Shown: positions 1-8,095 of the stretch, piece after piece
Layout: each line of letters starts with the position of its first letter
Numbering within the stretch: the stretch's first letter is position 1
Assembly (NCBI GenBank): GCA_947629195.1
Contig: CANRCS010000014.1
Coordinates: 1-15,251, forward strand
From: an uncultured Bacilli bacterium
GTDB taxonomy: Bacteria > Bacillota_I > Bacilli_A > RF39 > UBA660
Reading direction: 5' to 3'
DNA: 15,251 nucleotides
Position numbers and translations under genes: made by a program
The notes under the pieces: model-generated
Told to the model about the DNA's origin: nothing
The model's input: the letters and a program-made list of their open reading frames with translations, nothing else
The model's database searches: none

Positions 1-956
1 AGATGTTCTTCTTTTGGTTCTACAACAGCAAGTTGTTCTCCTTCTTTAACTGGACCAGTATAACCATATTCATTTGTTGTTTGGTTTTTATATTTTTCAG
101 AATAATAATTTAGCATTTGACTATAATAAGAATCTTTTTCTAAAAAGTCTTTTTCATGTGGGTATGGTCTTCTTGGAATTGGAATATTTGTTCCTGAAAA
201 ATATATAACATTTTCATCAACTAATCCATATGGTTTGTAATGATCATATAGATATTGTTCATAATCTTCTATTGTTTCATCATCATATTTTTCTCTTGGC
301 ATAGCTATTTTAGTTCCAGGAATATATTTTTTTTCTGTATCTTCTGTAACAGGTTTTACACTTGTATCTTCTCCACCTGCATTTTTAATCATATTTGCAT
401 ATTTTTTATTAAAATGTTGTAACATATTAGAATAGTATTCATCATTTGGATTTGCAAGTTCATGAGGATACTTACCTCTAAATGGAACATTTACTCCACC
501 AAATTTTCCTGCAACTCCTGGATCAATTCCTTTTTCATCATAAAACTTTTTTAAATAGTCTTCATATTTTTCATAGCTTTCCCATTCTTCTTTTTCTCTT
601 GGCATATTAGTATTTTCATTTTGAAGATCATCTTTATTTTCTATTTTTTTAACGTTAATTTTTCCTTTAACAATAGTATTCCTGTCAACTATTTTAGCTG
701 GTGTTATTTCCAAATCCTCAAACTTTATATTTTTTAAACTATCTACATCATAATCAAAGTATTCTTGATATTTTTCTTTATTTTTAATATCTTCTATTTT
801 TTCAGTAGGATATATTTCTTTAGTGTTACTATCCATATAGAAGTCACCATCATCAGCAATCTTATATCCAATTACTCCTATATCAACTCCACCTACTGTT
901 TTATGTTCAATATTAATTTTTTTATATTCTTCAAATTTATTTTTATTATCATTCAT
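1..956 (-). CDS. repeat-module protein of unknown function, C-terminus cut by window edge
   Basis: The frame is open from ATG at 956 to the window edge: 318 codons with no stop. A GGAGG site at 969-973 lies 12 nt before the ATG, and the preceding gene stops 20 bp upstream, so the two form an operon. The protein is hydrophilic and charged, with no signal peptide or membrane segment in the visible part. A module of about 55 residues occurs twice (about 114-166 and 214-268). Each copy has MPREK, then a YExYL segment, a Tyr/Gly-rich turn, and ends in PHE. The N-terminal part (about 26-105) resembles part of the upstream gene: IGYK...YP, then PA(K/Q)I, then an NTI-V-KG segment. The two genes are therefore paralogues that differ in module number. 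I do not recognise the family and assign no function. More modules may lie beyond the edge. Confidence 0.85.
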   Translation of the reverse strand, partial: MNDNKNKFEEYKKINIEHKTVGGVDIGVIGYKIADDGDFYMDSNTKEIYPTEKIEDIKNKEKYQEYFDYDVDSLKNIKFEDLEITPAKIVDRNTIVKGKINVKKIENKDDLQNENTNMPREKEEWESYEKYEDYLKKFYDEKGIDPGVAGKFGGVNVPFRGKYPHELANPNDEYYSNMLQHFNKKYANMIKNAGGEDTSVKPVTEDTEKKYIPGTKIAMPREKYDDETIEDYEQYLYDHYKPYGLVDENVIYFSGTNIPIPRRPYPHEKDFLEKDSYYSQMLNYYSEKYKNQTTNEYGYTGPVKEGEQLAVVEPKEEH

Positions 957-976
957 AATATCACTTGTCCTCCAAT

Positions 977-2239
977 CTAAAATATTCTTCCATGTGAGAT
1001 ACTATATATGCTTTCTTCAACATCATTAATATCTGATGTAATAGTATCACTTAAATCTGGATATTTTTTAAGTACTTCATTTAAATATATTTTATACAAA
1101 TTAAGATAAGAAACCTGAACACTTGGAGGTAATTTTGCAAAATTGACATTTTTATATCTTGATGAAAGGAAAACATCAAATTTTTCAAATTTATTTTCGA
1201 TAGGCTTTTCTTCAGGTGTTGGTGTAGATACAGTGTTTTTTTCAAGAATTATTTCATGTGGATATTTTTTTCTTTTTCCATCAACATATTCTGTTTTATA
1301 TCCATATTTTGCATAATGTTCTTGTAAATATTCTTCATACTCACTAAAACTTTCTTTATCCTTTTTATCTCTTGGATATGGGATAAATGTACCATCTATA
1401 TATTTGGTAGATCCAACTATTAACTCTTCTTTTAAATCTGGATTAAATGTATCGCTTACAGGTACTGGCATTTCTTTAACTGTAGTTGTTAAAATTCCCT
1501 TTTCTATTATGGTATTTTTAACATTTGGAATTTTAACATCTTTTACTTTTCCATCTTTAAATTTTTCATCAACAGTTATTCCTTCACCAATTAAAACAGA
1601 TGAATAAGTCAAATTATTTATTGGATCATCTACAACAGCTTGATAAGGAGAAAAAATTTGTGCAGGCATTACATTATCTAATACAGGAACATCTCCCTTA
1701 TTATATGGGCTTGAATTTTTATTCTTAGTAAATAATGCATTACATATTTCAATATTTTTTGCATCATCCAAATTCAAATCTTTTGAAGGATATACATACC
1801 ATGTACTTTCTATCAATATTCCGTGAAACTTCCCATTAGGATCTTCTACAACTCTATATCCAATTTGATCATCATATAAAACGCTAACTTTTGTTAAGCT
1901 AGAATAATCAGAATATTTAGTCAAAGTTAAAGGATCAACATCTATATATTTATCTGTTGCTTTATTTAGTGCGTCTTCTACAATTTTAGCATCTTCACTT
2001 TTTTTAACATCATATACTTTATTATCATCATTAATATCAGCATAATATGTTTCTTGTTTATCATTTGCATAATAATCATTTTTCACAATTTTACTTTCTA
2101 TTTCTTTTTCTAGATAATCAATATAATTACTTAATTCTTTTTCATCTTTAATATTATCTAGTCTATATTTTATTTTGTCATAATCTTCTTTCATATATAT
2201 TTCTGCCTTTTTTAAAACTTCAATTTTTCTTTCTTCCAT
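977..2239 (-). CDS. repeat-module protein of unknown function, first gene of operon
   Basis: The frame opens at an ATG at 2257, but the only good Shine-Dalgarno site (GGAGG, 2251-2255) lies inside that extension. It is 11 nt before the ATG at 2239, so I choose 2239, giving 420 residues. The downstream gene uses the same SD-to-start arrangement. The N-terminal 55 residues are charged and probably helical. A central part contains IGYR...WYVYP and MPAQI, and a single copy of the module shared with the downstream gene lies at about 283-330 (YPRDK, SEYEEYL, HYAKYG, KYPHE). The C-terminal 70 residues look helical. No signal peptide or membrane segment is visible, so a cytoplasmic location is likely. 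The function is unknown. The gene is real by length, ribosome site, promoter and similarity to its neighbour. Confidence 0.85.
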   Translation of the reverse strand: MEERKIEVLKKAEIYMKEDYDKIKYRLDNIKDEKELSNYIDYLEKEIESKIVKNDYYANDKQETYYADINDDNKVYDVKKSEDAKIVEDALNKATDKYIDVDPLTLTKYSDYSSLTKVSVLYDDQIGYRVVEDPNGKFHGILIESTWYVYPSKDLNLDDAKNIEICNALFTKNKNSSPYNKGDVPVLDNVMPAQIFSPYQAVVDDPINNLTYSSVLIGEGITVDEKFKDGKVKDVKIPNVKNTIIEKGILTTTVKEMPVPVSDTFNPDLKEELIVGSTKYIDGTFIPYPRDKKDKESFSEYEEYLQEHYAKYGYKTEYVDGKRKKYPHEIILEKNTVSTPTPEEKPIENKFEKFDVFLSSRYKNVNFAKLPPSVQVSYLNLYKIYLNEVLKKYPDLSDTITSDINDVEESIYSISHGRIF

Positions 2240-2281
2240 AATATTTTTATCCTCCATATTTAGATTTCTCTACTATATTAA

Positions 2282-2287
2282 ATTATA
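2282..2287 (-). promoter_or_regulatory. -10 element of promoter for the left-end operon
   Basis: A perfect TATAAT on the minus strand lies about 40 nt before the chosen start at 2239. The hexamer 17 bp further upstream (TTCCTT) is a poor -35, so only the -10 is secure. It lies in the 100-bp gap after ligA, where no convincing terminator was seen. Confidence 0.5.
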
Positions 2288-2341
2288 ACATATTTTTACA
2301 AATTAAGGAAATTCTAACCCTTTTTAAGTATATATTTACAC

Positions 2342-4330
2342 TTATTTGACACGATTTTTCAAATCTTCTTCATTCCATATCTCAATATTTAATTCTTTTG
2401 CTTTATCATATTTACTTCCTGGATTACTACCAACTATTACAACATCAGTCTTTTTAGATACGCTACCAGATACATTTCCACCTAAACTTTCTAGTTTTTC
2501 TTTTAACTCATCTCTTGTATATGTTTCCAAACTTCCTGTTAATACAAAAGTTTTGTTATAAACATATTCATTTGTATTTTCACTATTTATAACTCCTAAA
2601 TATTTAGTATTAATTCCCATATCTTTAAGTTCATTTATAATTTTAATATTTTCTTCATCTTTAAAATAATCAATAATATTTTGTGCGATTATATCACCAA
2701 TATCTTTAATGTTATTTAATTTTTCAAATGATGCATTCATAAGATTATCAAGAGTTTCAAAATGTTTAGCTAAAAGTTTTGCAGTCTTACTTCCAACTTG
2801 TCTTATACCAAGTGCGAATAACAATCTTTCTAAAGAATTTTTCTTAGAATTTTCTATTGCTTCTAACAAATTATTAACACTTTTTTCTCCAAAACCTTCT
2901 AGTTCCATTAATTCATCTTTCTTATCATCAAGTTTATATATATCAGTAAATGATTTAATGTATCCCATATTATAAAAATCTTCTATAATTCTTTCTCCTA
3001 AACCATCTATGTTCATTGCATCCCTAGAAACAAAATGAATTAAACCTTCAATATGTCTTGCAGGACAATTTGGATTAACACAAAAATAATCTGCTTCATT
3101 TTCTTTTCTTATTAGGGTGTGATTACATATTGGACAATTATGTATCATTTGAAAATCTTTTTCTTCTCCAGTTCTTCTATCGATAATTGGTTCTACGACT
3201 TCAGGTATTACATCTCCTGCTTTTCTAATACTTACAATATCACCTATTTTTAAATCTTTTTCAATTACATAATCTTCATTATGAAGTGTCGCACGTCTAA
3301 TAGTAGAACCTGCAACTTTTACGGGTTCTAAGACAGCATTAGGGGTAACTTGTCCAGTTCTTCCAACTGTAAAAATTATATCAGTTAGTTTAGTTAAGAC
3401 TTCCAAAGCAGGAAACTTATATGCAGTTGCCCATTTTGGATATTTAGCAGTATATCCTAATTTTTGTTGGTCATCAAGATTATCTAGTTTAATAACAATA
3501 CCATCTATTTCGTAAGGAAGAGAACTTCTATGTTCTGTCCAATAAGAAATATATTCTATTACTTCTTTTATATTATCTACTTTTTTAATATTAGGATTTA
3601 CTTTAAGACCTAATTTTTCAATATATTTTAATGCTTCATAATGAGAATGAATATCTATATCCAATGCTTCTGGTAAATGATATAAAAATGCATCTAATTT
3701 TCTTTGAGCTGCTATTTTTGAATCTAATTGTCTTATTGAACCTGCAGCAGCATTTCTTGGATTTTGAAATAATTCTTCGCCCTTAACTTCTCTTTCTTCA
3801 TTAAGTTTATTAAATACATCTTTACTCATGAAGATTTCTCCACGAATTTCAATATTAATTTTTTCCTTTAAATTTAATGGAATAGATTTGATAGTTTTAA
3901 CATTATTAGTTATATCTTCACCAACAACCCCATCTCCTCTAGTCGCACCCCTAACAAGTTTTCCATTTTCATATTTTAAAGAAACAGATAGTCCATCAAT
4001 TTTTAACTCACAAACGTATTTTGGATTAGAAACTTCTTTTTTTATTCTTTCATCAAATTTAATTAACTCATCTTCATTAAAAACATTGCCTAAACTAAGC
4101 ATTGGTATTTCATGAGTAACTTTTACAAATCCATCTAATACTTTTCCACCTACTCTTACTGATGGAGAATCTTCCCTTACTATATCAGGATTTTCAAGTT
4201 CTATTTTTATAAGTTCTTGAACATATCTATCATATTCTTGGTCGGATACACTTGGTTTATCTAATGTATAATACTCATAATTCAATTTGTTAATTATATT
4301 AATTAACTCTTCATATCGTTGTTCTATCAT
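2342..4330 (-). CDS. ligA: NAD-dependent DNA ligase LigA
   Basis: LigA seals nicks in duplex DNA during replication and repair, using NAD+ as adenylate donor; it acts in the cytoplasm. At 662 residues it has normal family length and all domains in order. The N-terminal Ia domain has YYxLDxPxxSDxEYD (about 20-34). The nucleotidyltransferase domain has the catalytic KIDG with Lys110 and RGDG at about 131-134. An OB fold follows, then a four-cysteine zinc finger (Cys399, 402, 417, 422), helix-hairpin-helix repeats (about 440-560), and a C-terminal BRCT domain (about 590-662) containing FVLTG. The ATG at 4330 is preceded by GGTGAT. The gene stands alone with its own promoter candidate; the next operon upstream ends in a hairpin at 4385-4411. 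Nothing suggests truncation. Confidence 0.98.
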   Translation of the reverse strand: MIEQRYEELINIINKLNYEYYTLDKPSVSDQEYDRYVQELIKIELENPDIVREDSPSVRVGGKVLDGFVKVTHEIPMLSLGNVFNEDELIKFDERIKKEVSNPKYVCELKIDGLSVSLKYENGKLVRGATRGDGVVGEDITNNVKTIKSIPLNLKEKINIEIRGEIFMSKDVFNKLNEEREVKGEELFQNPRNAAAGSIRQLDSKIAAQRKLDAFLYHLPEALDIDIHSHYEALKYIEKLGLKVNPNIKKVDNIKEVIEYISYWTEHRSSLPYEIDGIVIKLDNLDDQQKLGYTAKYPKWATAYKFPALEVLTKLTDIIFTVGRTGQVTPNAVLEPVKVAGSTIRRATLHNEDYVIEKDLKIGDIVSIRKAGDVIPEVVEPIIDRRTGEEKDFQMIHNCPICNHTLIRKENEADYFCVNPNCPARHIEGLIHFVSRDAMNIDGLGERIIEDFYNMGYIKSFTDIYKLDDKKDELMELEGFGEKSVNNLLEAIENSKKNSLERLLFALGIRQVGSKTAKLLAKHFETLDNLMNASFEKLNNIKDIGDIIAQNIIDYFKDEENIKIINELKDMGINTKYLGVINSENTNEYVYNKTFVLTGSLETYTRDELKEKLESLGGNVSGSVSKKTDVVIVGSNPGSKYDKAKELNIEIWNEEDLKNRVK

Positions 4331-4345
4331 ATTATCACCACTATT

Positions 4346-4374
4346 ATTTTATCAAATTGAAATATTTTAGTCCA
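4346..4374 (-). promoter_or_regulatory. candidate promoter of ligA
   Basis: Minus-strand TGGACT (4369-4374), 17-bp spacer, TAAAAT (4346-4351). Start of transcription would be near 4339, giving a leader of only about 9 nt that still includes the GGTGAT ribosome site. Confidence 0.4.
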
Positions 4375-4375
4375 T

Positions 4376-4411
4376 AAAAATAGAAAAACAGATGATATTT
4401 TCATCTATTTT
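4376..4411 (-). terminator. intrinsic terminator after the galU-HD operon
   Basis: The minus-strand RNA folds into an 11-bp stem (arms 4401-4411 and 4385-4395) with one G-U pair and a 5-nt loop. It is followed by GTTTTTC and ATTTTT. The stem starts on the stop codon of the HD-domain gene. On the plus strand the G-U pair becomes a C-A mismatch, so the signal favours minus-strand termination. Confidence 0.65.
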
Positions 4412-5486
4412 AATTAATTTTATAATCTATATATGCATATTTTGAATCTTTAAATGTCATATATTTTTTAAGTAATTTACTAGATTCTTTAGATATATCA
4501 CATAATCTTTTAGTATTATTTTCTATATTACAAAGTGGATTAACATATCTTTTTTTACTCTCTAATGAAATACAATATTTATCTTCTATAAATATATCGC
4601 TATTATATACTTTATCTAATTTAGTAAATATATCCCACATTTTTTTTACTTCATCCACATTACAATTTAAAATTTTTCTAATTACATCTTTTTCAGTTAA
4701 AATATATAATTCTTCTTTGCTAAAAATGTTATTGTCAATAGCTTTTGATAATAAATCCCCCATATATTTCATACTAATTTTATCGTTATTTTTTTGAAGT
4801 CCAATACTGTAATTATATGCACCTTTATAAAATTTTTCCGCACTTTTTAAATTTGAAAAAGAAATTTCATTATCATTATCTTCATTTTTAGAAACATTCA
4901 TGTATTTATATATTTCTTCTATATCAGACAAATTCCAAAATCTTTGCCATATAAGTCCTGTTGAAAATATACCATCTAATCTATCTACACATAATTTTGG
5001 TTTTTTATTTTCTACAATAGTATATTTTTCTAAATTTACTACATTATCTATATTTATTTTATCATTATCAAGACATTTTAGTAATTCATCATCCATAGAA
5101 ATAACATCATGTATATTTTTTTCTGAACTTTCTTGATTTATTGCATCATTTAACATAAAATCTACACAATGACTAAATGCAGGTGTTCCCATATCATGAA
5201 ATAAAGCTGATATACTTTGTGTATAATCATTCGTGAAATTATATGTCATATATGCACAAGAAATACTATGGTCTAATCTCGAATACCAATATTTACAATC
5301 AAAACCTGGTATCTTTTGATAGTCAACCCCACAAAACATACCTACACCCTTTAGTCTATTTAAAGACTTTGCTTTTATATACTTATCAAACTTATATTTT
5401 AAATAATTAAAAGTATCTTTATTTTTATTAGATAATATAAATAAATATTCTTTTAATTCACTATTAAGTTTATCAATATAAGTCAT
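4410..5486 (-). CDS. HD-superfamily metal-dependent phosphohydrolase
   Basis: This is a 358-residue cytoplasmic protein of the HD superfamily, whose members hydrolyse phosphate esters of nucleotides using bound metal ions. The metal ligands can be placed in order: His73 (RLDHS), His97-Asp98 (LFHDMG), His106 (FSH) and Asp168 (CVDRLDG). The pattern resembles the dGTPase/YwfO-like group, in which HDIGHGPFSH is usual; here the second His of that motif is replaced, reading HDMGTPAFSH. The substrate cannot be predicted. Its ATG overlaps the galU stop by one base (TAATG), so translation is probably coupled to galU. No strong Shine-Dalgarno site precedes it, which fits coupling. A hairpin terminator follows directly. 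Confidence 0.85.
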   Translation of the reverse strand: MTYIDKLNSELKEYLFILSNKNKDTFNYLKYKFDKYIKAKSLNRLKGVGMFCGVDYQKIPGFDCKYWYSRLDHSISCAYMTYNFTNDYTQSISALFHDMGTPAFSHCVDFMLNDAINQESSEKNIHDVISMDDELLKCLDNDKINIDNVVNLEKYTIVENKKPKLCVDRLDGIFSTGLIWQRFWNLSDIEEIYKYMNVSKNEDNDNEISFSNLKSAEKFYKGAYNYSIGLQKNNDKISMKYMGDLLSKAIDNNIFSKEELYILTEKDVIRKILNCNVDEVKKMWDIFTKLDKVYNSDIFIEDKYCISLESKKRYVNPLCNIENNTKRLCDISKESSKLLKKYMTFKDSKYAYIDYKIN

Positions 5487-6343
5487 TATTTTATTTCGTT
5501 TAAAACTCTTTCTACTTTATCTTTTAAGTCTTCTCTTTTAAGTGCGTATGCAATGTTTGCTTTCAAATATCCTTCTTTACTTCCAGTATCATAATATGTA
5601 CCATCTATCTTGCATGCTTCATAATCATAATCTTTCATCATATTTAACATCGCATCAGTAAGTTGATATTCACTATTGCAACCTAAACTTAAATTTTCAA
5701 GATAATCAAAAATTTCTGGATTTAAAATGTATCTTCCAAGCCCTGCTAAATTAGATGGAGCATCTTCTGTTTTTGGTTTTTCAATTATAGATTCTATTTT
5801 ATTACCATCATCTCTTAATTTTACGATACCATATCTATCTACTATTTTTTCATCAACTTCTAAACACCCAATTATTGAAGAATTATTTTCATTATATTTA
5901 TCAATTAATTGTTTTAAAATTGGATATTCATTATTATACATTAAATCATCACCATAAAGAACTGCAAATGCTTCATTATTAACAAATTCTTTAGCAAGTA
6001 ATATAGCATTCCCACTTCCAAGTGGCTTTTCTTGTGTGATGTAAGATATTTTAACAATTTCTGAAATATCTTTTAACATTTTAGCTTCTTTTTCTTTACC
6101 TTTTTCTATTAGTTTGTTTTCTAGTTCTACATTTCTAGTAAAGTATTCTTCTATACATTTTTTATTTGGAGAATTAACAAGTAAAACCTCTTCTATACCA
6201 GAATTTGCAGCTTCTTCTATTATATATTGTAATGTTGGTTTGTCTACAATTGGAAGCATTTCCTTTGGAATTACTTTTGTTTCTGGTAAAAAACGTGTTC
6301 CCATTCCTGCAACAGGAATTATTGCTTTTCTAACTTTTTTCAT
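5486..6343 (-). CDS. galU: UTP-glucose-1-phosphate uridylyltransferase GalU
   Basis: GalU makes UDP-glucose from UTP and glucose-1-phosphate, the donor for cell-envelope glycolipids, teichoic-acid decoration and capsule. The frame can be extended to ATG at 6370, but the Shine-Dalgarno AAGAAGGA lies within that extension, 6-7 nt before ATG 6343, so I choose 6343 (285 residues). Visible motifs are the nucleotide-binding PVAGMGTRFLP (10-20), the substrate lysine segment KVIPKEMLP (23-31), QEKPLGSGNAI (104-114) and the metal-binding GDDL (131-134). Length is normal for the family. It is first in a two-gene operon with the HD-domain protein and has its own promoter at 6440-6468. Confidence 0.97.
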   Translation of the reverse strand: MKKVRKAIIPVAGMGTRFLPETKVIPKEMLPIVDKPTLQYIIEEAANSGIEEVLLVNSPNKKCIEEYFTRNVELENKLIEKGKEKEAKMLKDISEIVKISYITQEKPLGSGNAILLAKEFVNNEAFAVLYGDDLMYNNEYPILKQLIDKYNENNSSIIGCLEVDEKIVDRYGIVKLRDDGNKIESIIEKPKTEDAPSNLAGLGRYILNPEIFDYLENLSLGCNSEYQLTDAMLNMMKDYDYEACKIDGTYYDTGSKEGYLKANIAYALKREDLKDKVERVLNEIK

Positions 6344-6439
6344 AACTATCCTTCTTTCTAATTTATACAATTAATTTAAAACATCAAAACTGTCTTTAAA
6401 AACGGATTCAAATCTTAATAATCCTTAGACTATATATTA

Positions 6440-6468
6440 ATTTTATCAAAATATTAAAGTGATGTCTA
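6440..6468 (-). promoter_or_regulatory. promoter of galU operon
   Basis: Minus-strand TAGACA (6463-6468), 17-bp spacer, TAAAAT (6440-6445): each hexamer has five of six consensus bases. It gives a leader of about 90 nt before the start at 6343. Confidence 0.6.
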
Positions 6469-6498
6469 TTAAAAAGAATGGAAAATTTATCAAATTAA

Positions 6499-6534
6499 AA
6501 TCTAGTGCATATTTTTTAATTTACACACTAGATT
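6499..6534 (-). terminator. inverted repeat after the surface-protein gene, probable terminator
   Basis: A 9-bp perfect inverted repeat (AATCTAGTG at 6499-6507, CACTAGATT at 6526-6534) with an 18-nt spacer begins 10 nt after the stop codon. The following minus-strand sequence (TTAATTTG) is only loosely T-rich, so termination may be weak. Confidence 0.45.
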
Positions 6535-6543
6535 ATTACACTA

Positions 6544-7986
6544 TCATCCAACCAAATATGGTGAATTTTTAGTACCTTTACCGCCAGTATACAAAAGATC
6601 AAATTTGAGTATAATAACTGGTCTCACCGATTGCGGAGCATCACCACTGATTATGATCCCTAAGTAATCATCAAAAGATAAAATATCCAGGCAATCTGTG
6701 AACGTGAAAGGAGAAGCAGTATAAGAATATTCAGATTTTCCATATAAATAATATGAACGATTATTATTAGAACCACCTCCTGCAAACATTACTTCATCTG
6801 ATGTTATTAGCCCCACTTTTAAATCTGTATATAATCCTCCATAATTTTTTGTGGTATTTGGACATTTAAAACTTGGTGTTTTTTTAAGAAGTCTATCGTA
6901 TGCTCCATACTTTATAGTACCTCCCGATGTTGATGATACTGTTGTATCATTACAAAATCTTGATGTTGTTATATATTCATCATATTCTTGCATATTGTTA
7001 TTATACCAATCTTCCAGATATGTTTTTATTGTACTATTCTCTCCATCTTGGACATTTGCTTTACTATTATCATATGTATATCCTGCATATTTTTCATCTT
7101 CATAGTTTTCATTAAATGCACTTTCCCCTATGCTTCCATCTGCTATTAATCTTATTGTTCCATCCCCATTGATTCTTACTATCCTCCATAACATGTCATC
7201 ACCAGTTGTGTGGTATTCATCATTATTGCTCCATTTTAGTCCATTAAACTTTACATAGTTATCTTCAACTGCACCTCTAAAATAGTATGTATCTCCATCA
7301 TCATCTACATCCTTTATTAATCCTTCATCTGTTTTTGCTACTTGACCAAAATCTGGTTTGTCTTCACTTATTGGGTTGTTTTTCTTTATTTGTTCACTAA
7401 GTAGTATTTCACTTTTTTCTTCATTCCCATATATTACTATTTTTCCTGAAAATTCTTTACCACCATATCCTATTTGTTTTTCATCTGTTTCCCTTATCCA
7501 TAGGTATAACGTATAATATTTTGTTTCTTTTCCTGCTACCGTAATATCTTTTTTTAATGATTTTACAGCTTCTGTATTTGTAAAATCTCCATCTGCTATT
7601 TTTGTTCCTATATTAGAATAATCTTTATCTGTTTCATATAGTGCCCATCTAAAATCTTCTGTCTTTAATTCTTCTGCCATTTCTATTTCTTCTATTGATA
7701 TATTCATATATCTTTCTTCATTTACAAAACTGTGTGCTCTAAACTGTATTTTTGTTGCTTTATCTTCTATTTCTTCATCATATATTGGTTCTGTTATTTG
7801 AAATTCTATGTCTGCTTTAGAATCCTCTTCGTATACTATTGATAATCCTCCAGTTTTTATTGTTTGTGTATTACTTAAACTTTGTGCTGAAAAGTATGCT
7901 ACTGTTATTCCTATTCCAACTACAATTATTAATAGAACAATTATCATTATTGTCTTTAATATTTTTTTATTATTCTTCTCATTCAT
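6544..7986 (-). CDS. membrane-anchored surface protein with TasA-like N-terminus and RPV-type C-terminal domain
   Basis: A 480-residue protein exported to or anchored at the cell surface. Lys-rich residues 5-11 are followed by one hydrophobic segment (about 12-31) ending in VAYFSAQ, then GGLSI. This is the pattern of SipW-dependent TasA/camelysin-type signal regions. Residues about 50-190 form a beta-rich acidic domain. From about 234 comes a second domain with YYFRG, LWRIVRINGDGTIRLI (266-281), three spaced cysteines, GLITSDEVMFAGG, and a VRPVI...SPY ending. This domain is common in AT-rich gut Bacillota and related to DUF6273-type proteins; its ligand is unknown. The ribosome site AAAGGAG lies about 9 nt before ATG. 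Tandem stops TGA-TAG end the gene. The promoter candidate carries a G8 run, suggesting on/off switching. No neighbour shares its operon. Confidence 0.85.
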   Translation of the reverse strand: MNEKNNKKILKTIMIIVLLIIVVGIGITVAYFSAQSLSNTQTIKTGGLSIVYEEDSKADIEFQITEPIYDEEIEDKATKIQFRAHSFVNEERYMNISIEEIEMAEELKTEDFRWALYETDKDYSNIGTKIADGDFTNTEAVKSLKKDITVAGKETKYYTLYLWIRETDEKQIGYGGKEFSGKIVIYGNEEKSEILLSEQIKKNNPISEDKPDFGQVAKTDEGLIKDVDDDGDTYYFRGAVEDNYVKFNGLKWSNNDEYHTTGDDMLWRIVRINGDGTIRLIADGSIGESAFNENYEDEKYAGYTYDNSKANVQDGENSTIKTYLEDWYNNNMQEYDEYITTSRFCNDTTVSSTSGGTIKYGAYDRLLKKTPSFKCPNTTKNYGGLYTDLKVGLITSDEVMFAGGGSNNNRSYYLYGKSEYSYTASPFTFTDCLDILSFDDYLGIIISGDAPQSVRPVIILKFDLLYTGGKGTKNSPYLVG

Positions 7987-8013
7987 ATACTATACTCCTT
8001 TTCTAAAATTAAG

Positions 8014-8022
8014 TTATCCACA
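8014..8022 (+). promoter_or_regulatory. perfect DnaA-box sequence in the leader of the surface-protein gene
   Basis: TTATCCACA matches the DnaA-box consensus exactly. A one-mismatch site, TTTTCCACA, lies at 8069-8077 on the same strand, just upstream of the -35. The two sites flank the promoter. Whether DnaA binds is inference. Confidence 0.4.
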
Positions 8023-8033
8023 ATTATATAATA

Positions 8034-8061
8034 AGTATAGCATTTACCCCCCCCGAGTCAA
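8034..8061 (-). promoter_or_regulatory. promoter of surface-protein gene with homopolymer spacer
   Basis: Minus-strand TTGACT (8056-8061), 16-bp spacer, TATACT (8034-8039): five of six consensus bases in both hexamers. The spacer contains eight consecutive G. The leader is about 40 nt. A TATAAT slightly downstream (8023-8028) has no -35 partner at a useful distance, so this pair is preferred. Confidence 0.65.
8047..8054 (-). repeat. mononucleotide tract (G8 on minus strand) in promoter spacer
   Basis: Eight C on the plus strand in an otherwise strongly AT-rich region, placed between the -35 and -10 elements of the surface-protein promoter. Slippage would alter spacer length; nine G would give the optimal 17 bp. 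Confidence 0.9.
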
Positions 8062-8081
8062 GTTGAAGTTTTCCACAACCT

Positions 8082-8095
8082 CAAAAAATTTTTTG
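8082..8095. repeat. A6T6 palindrome upstream of the surface-protein promoter
   Basis: CAAAAAATTTTTTG is a perfect palindrome, and flanking AACC and GGTT extend the symmetry imperfectly. It lies about 20 bp upstream of the -35 and could be bent DNA, an UP element or an operator. Confidence 0.4.

Noticed and set aside
6398..6424. Hairpin GGATT/AATCC followed by GTTTTT in the galU leader
   Set aside because: The stem has only 5 bp with an 11-nt loop; too weak to call an attenuator or riboswitch.
6541..6546. TGA read as tryptophan (mycoplasma code), because TGA is followed directly by TAG
   Set aside because: No other gene needs TGA as a sense codon and tryptophans are TGG throughout; a tandem stop is simpler.
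8014..8077. Replication origin at the DnaA-box-like sites
   Set aside because: Only one perfect site is present, with no dnaA or dnaN nearby and no box cluster.
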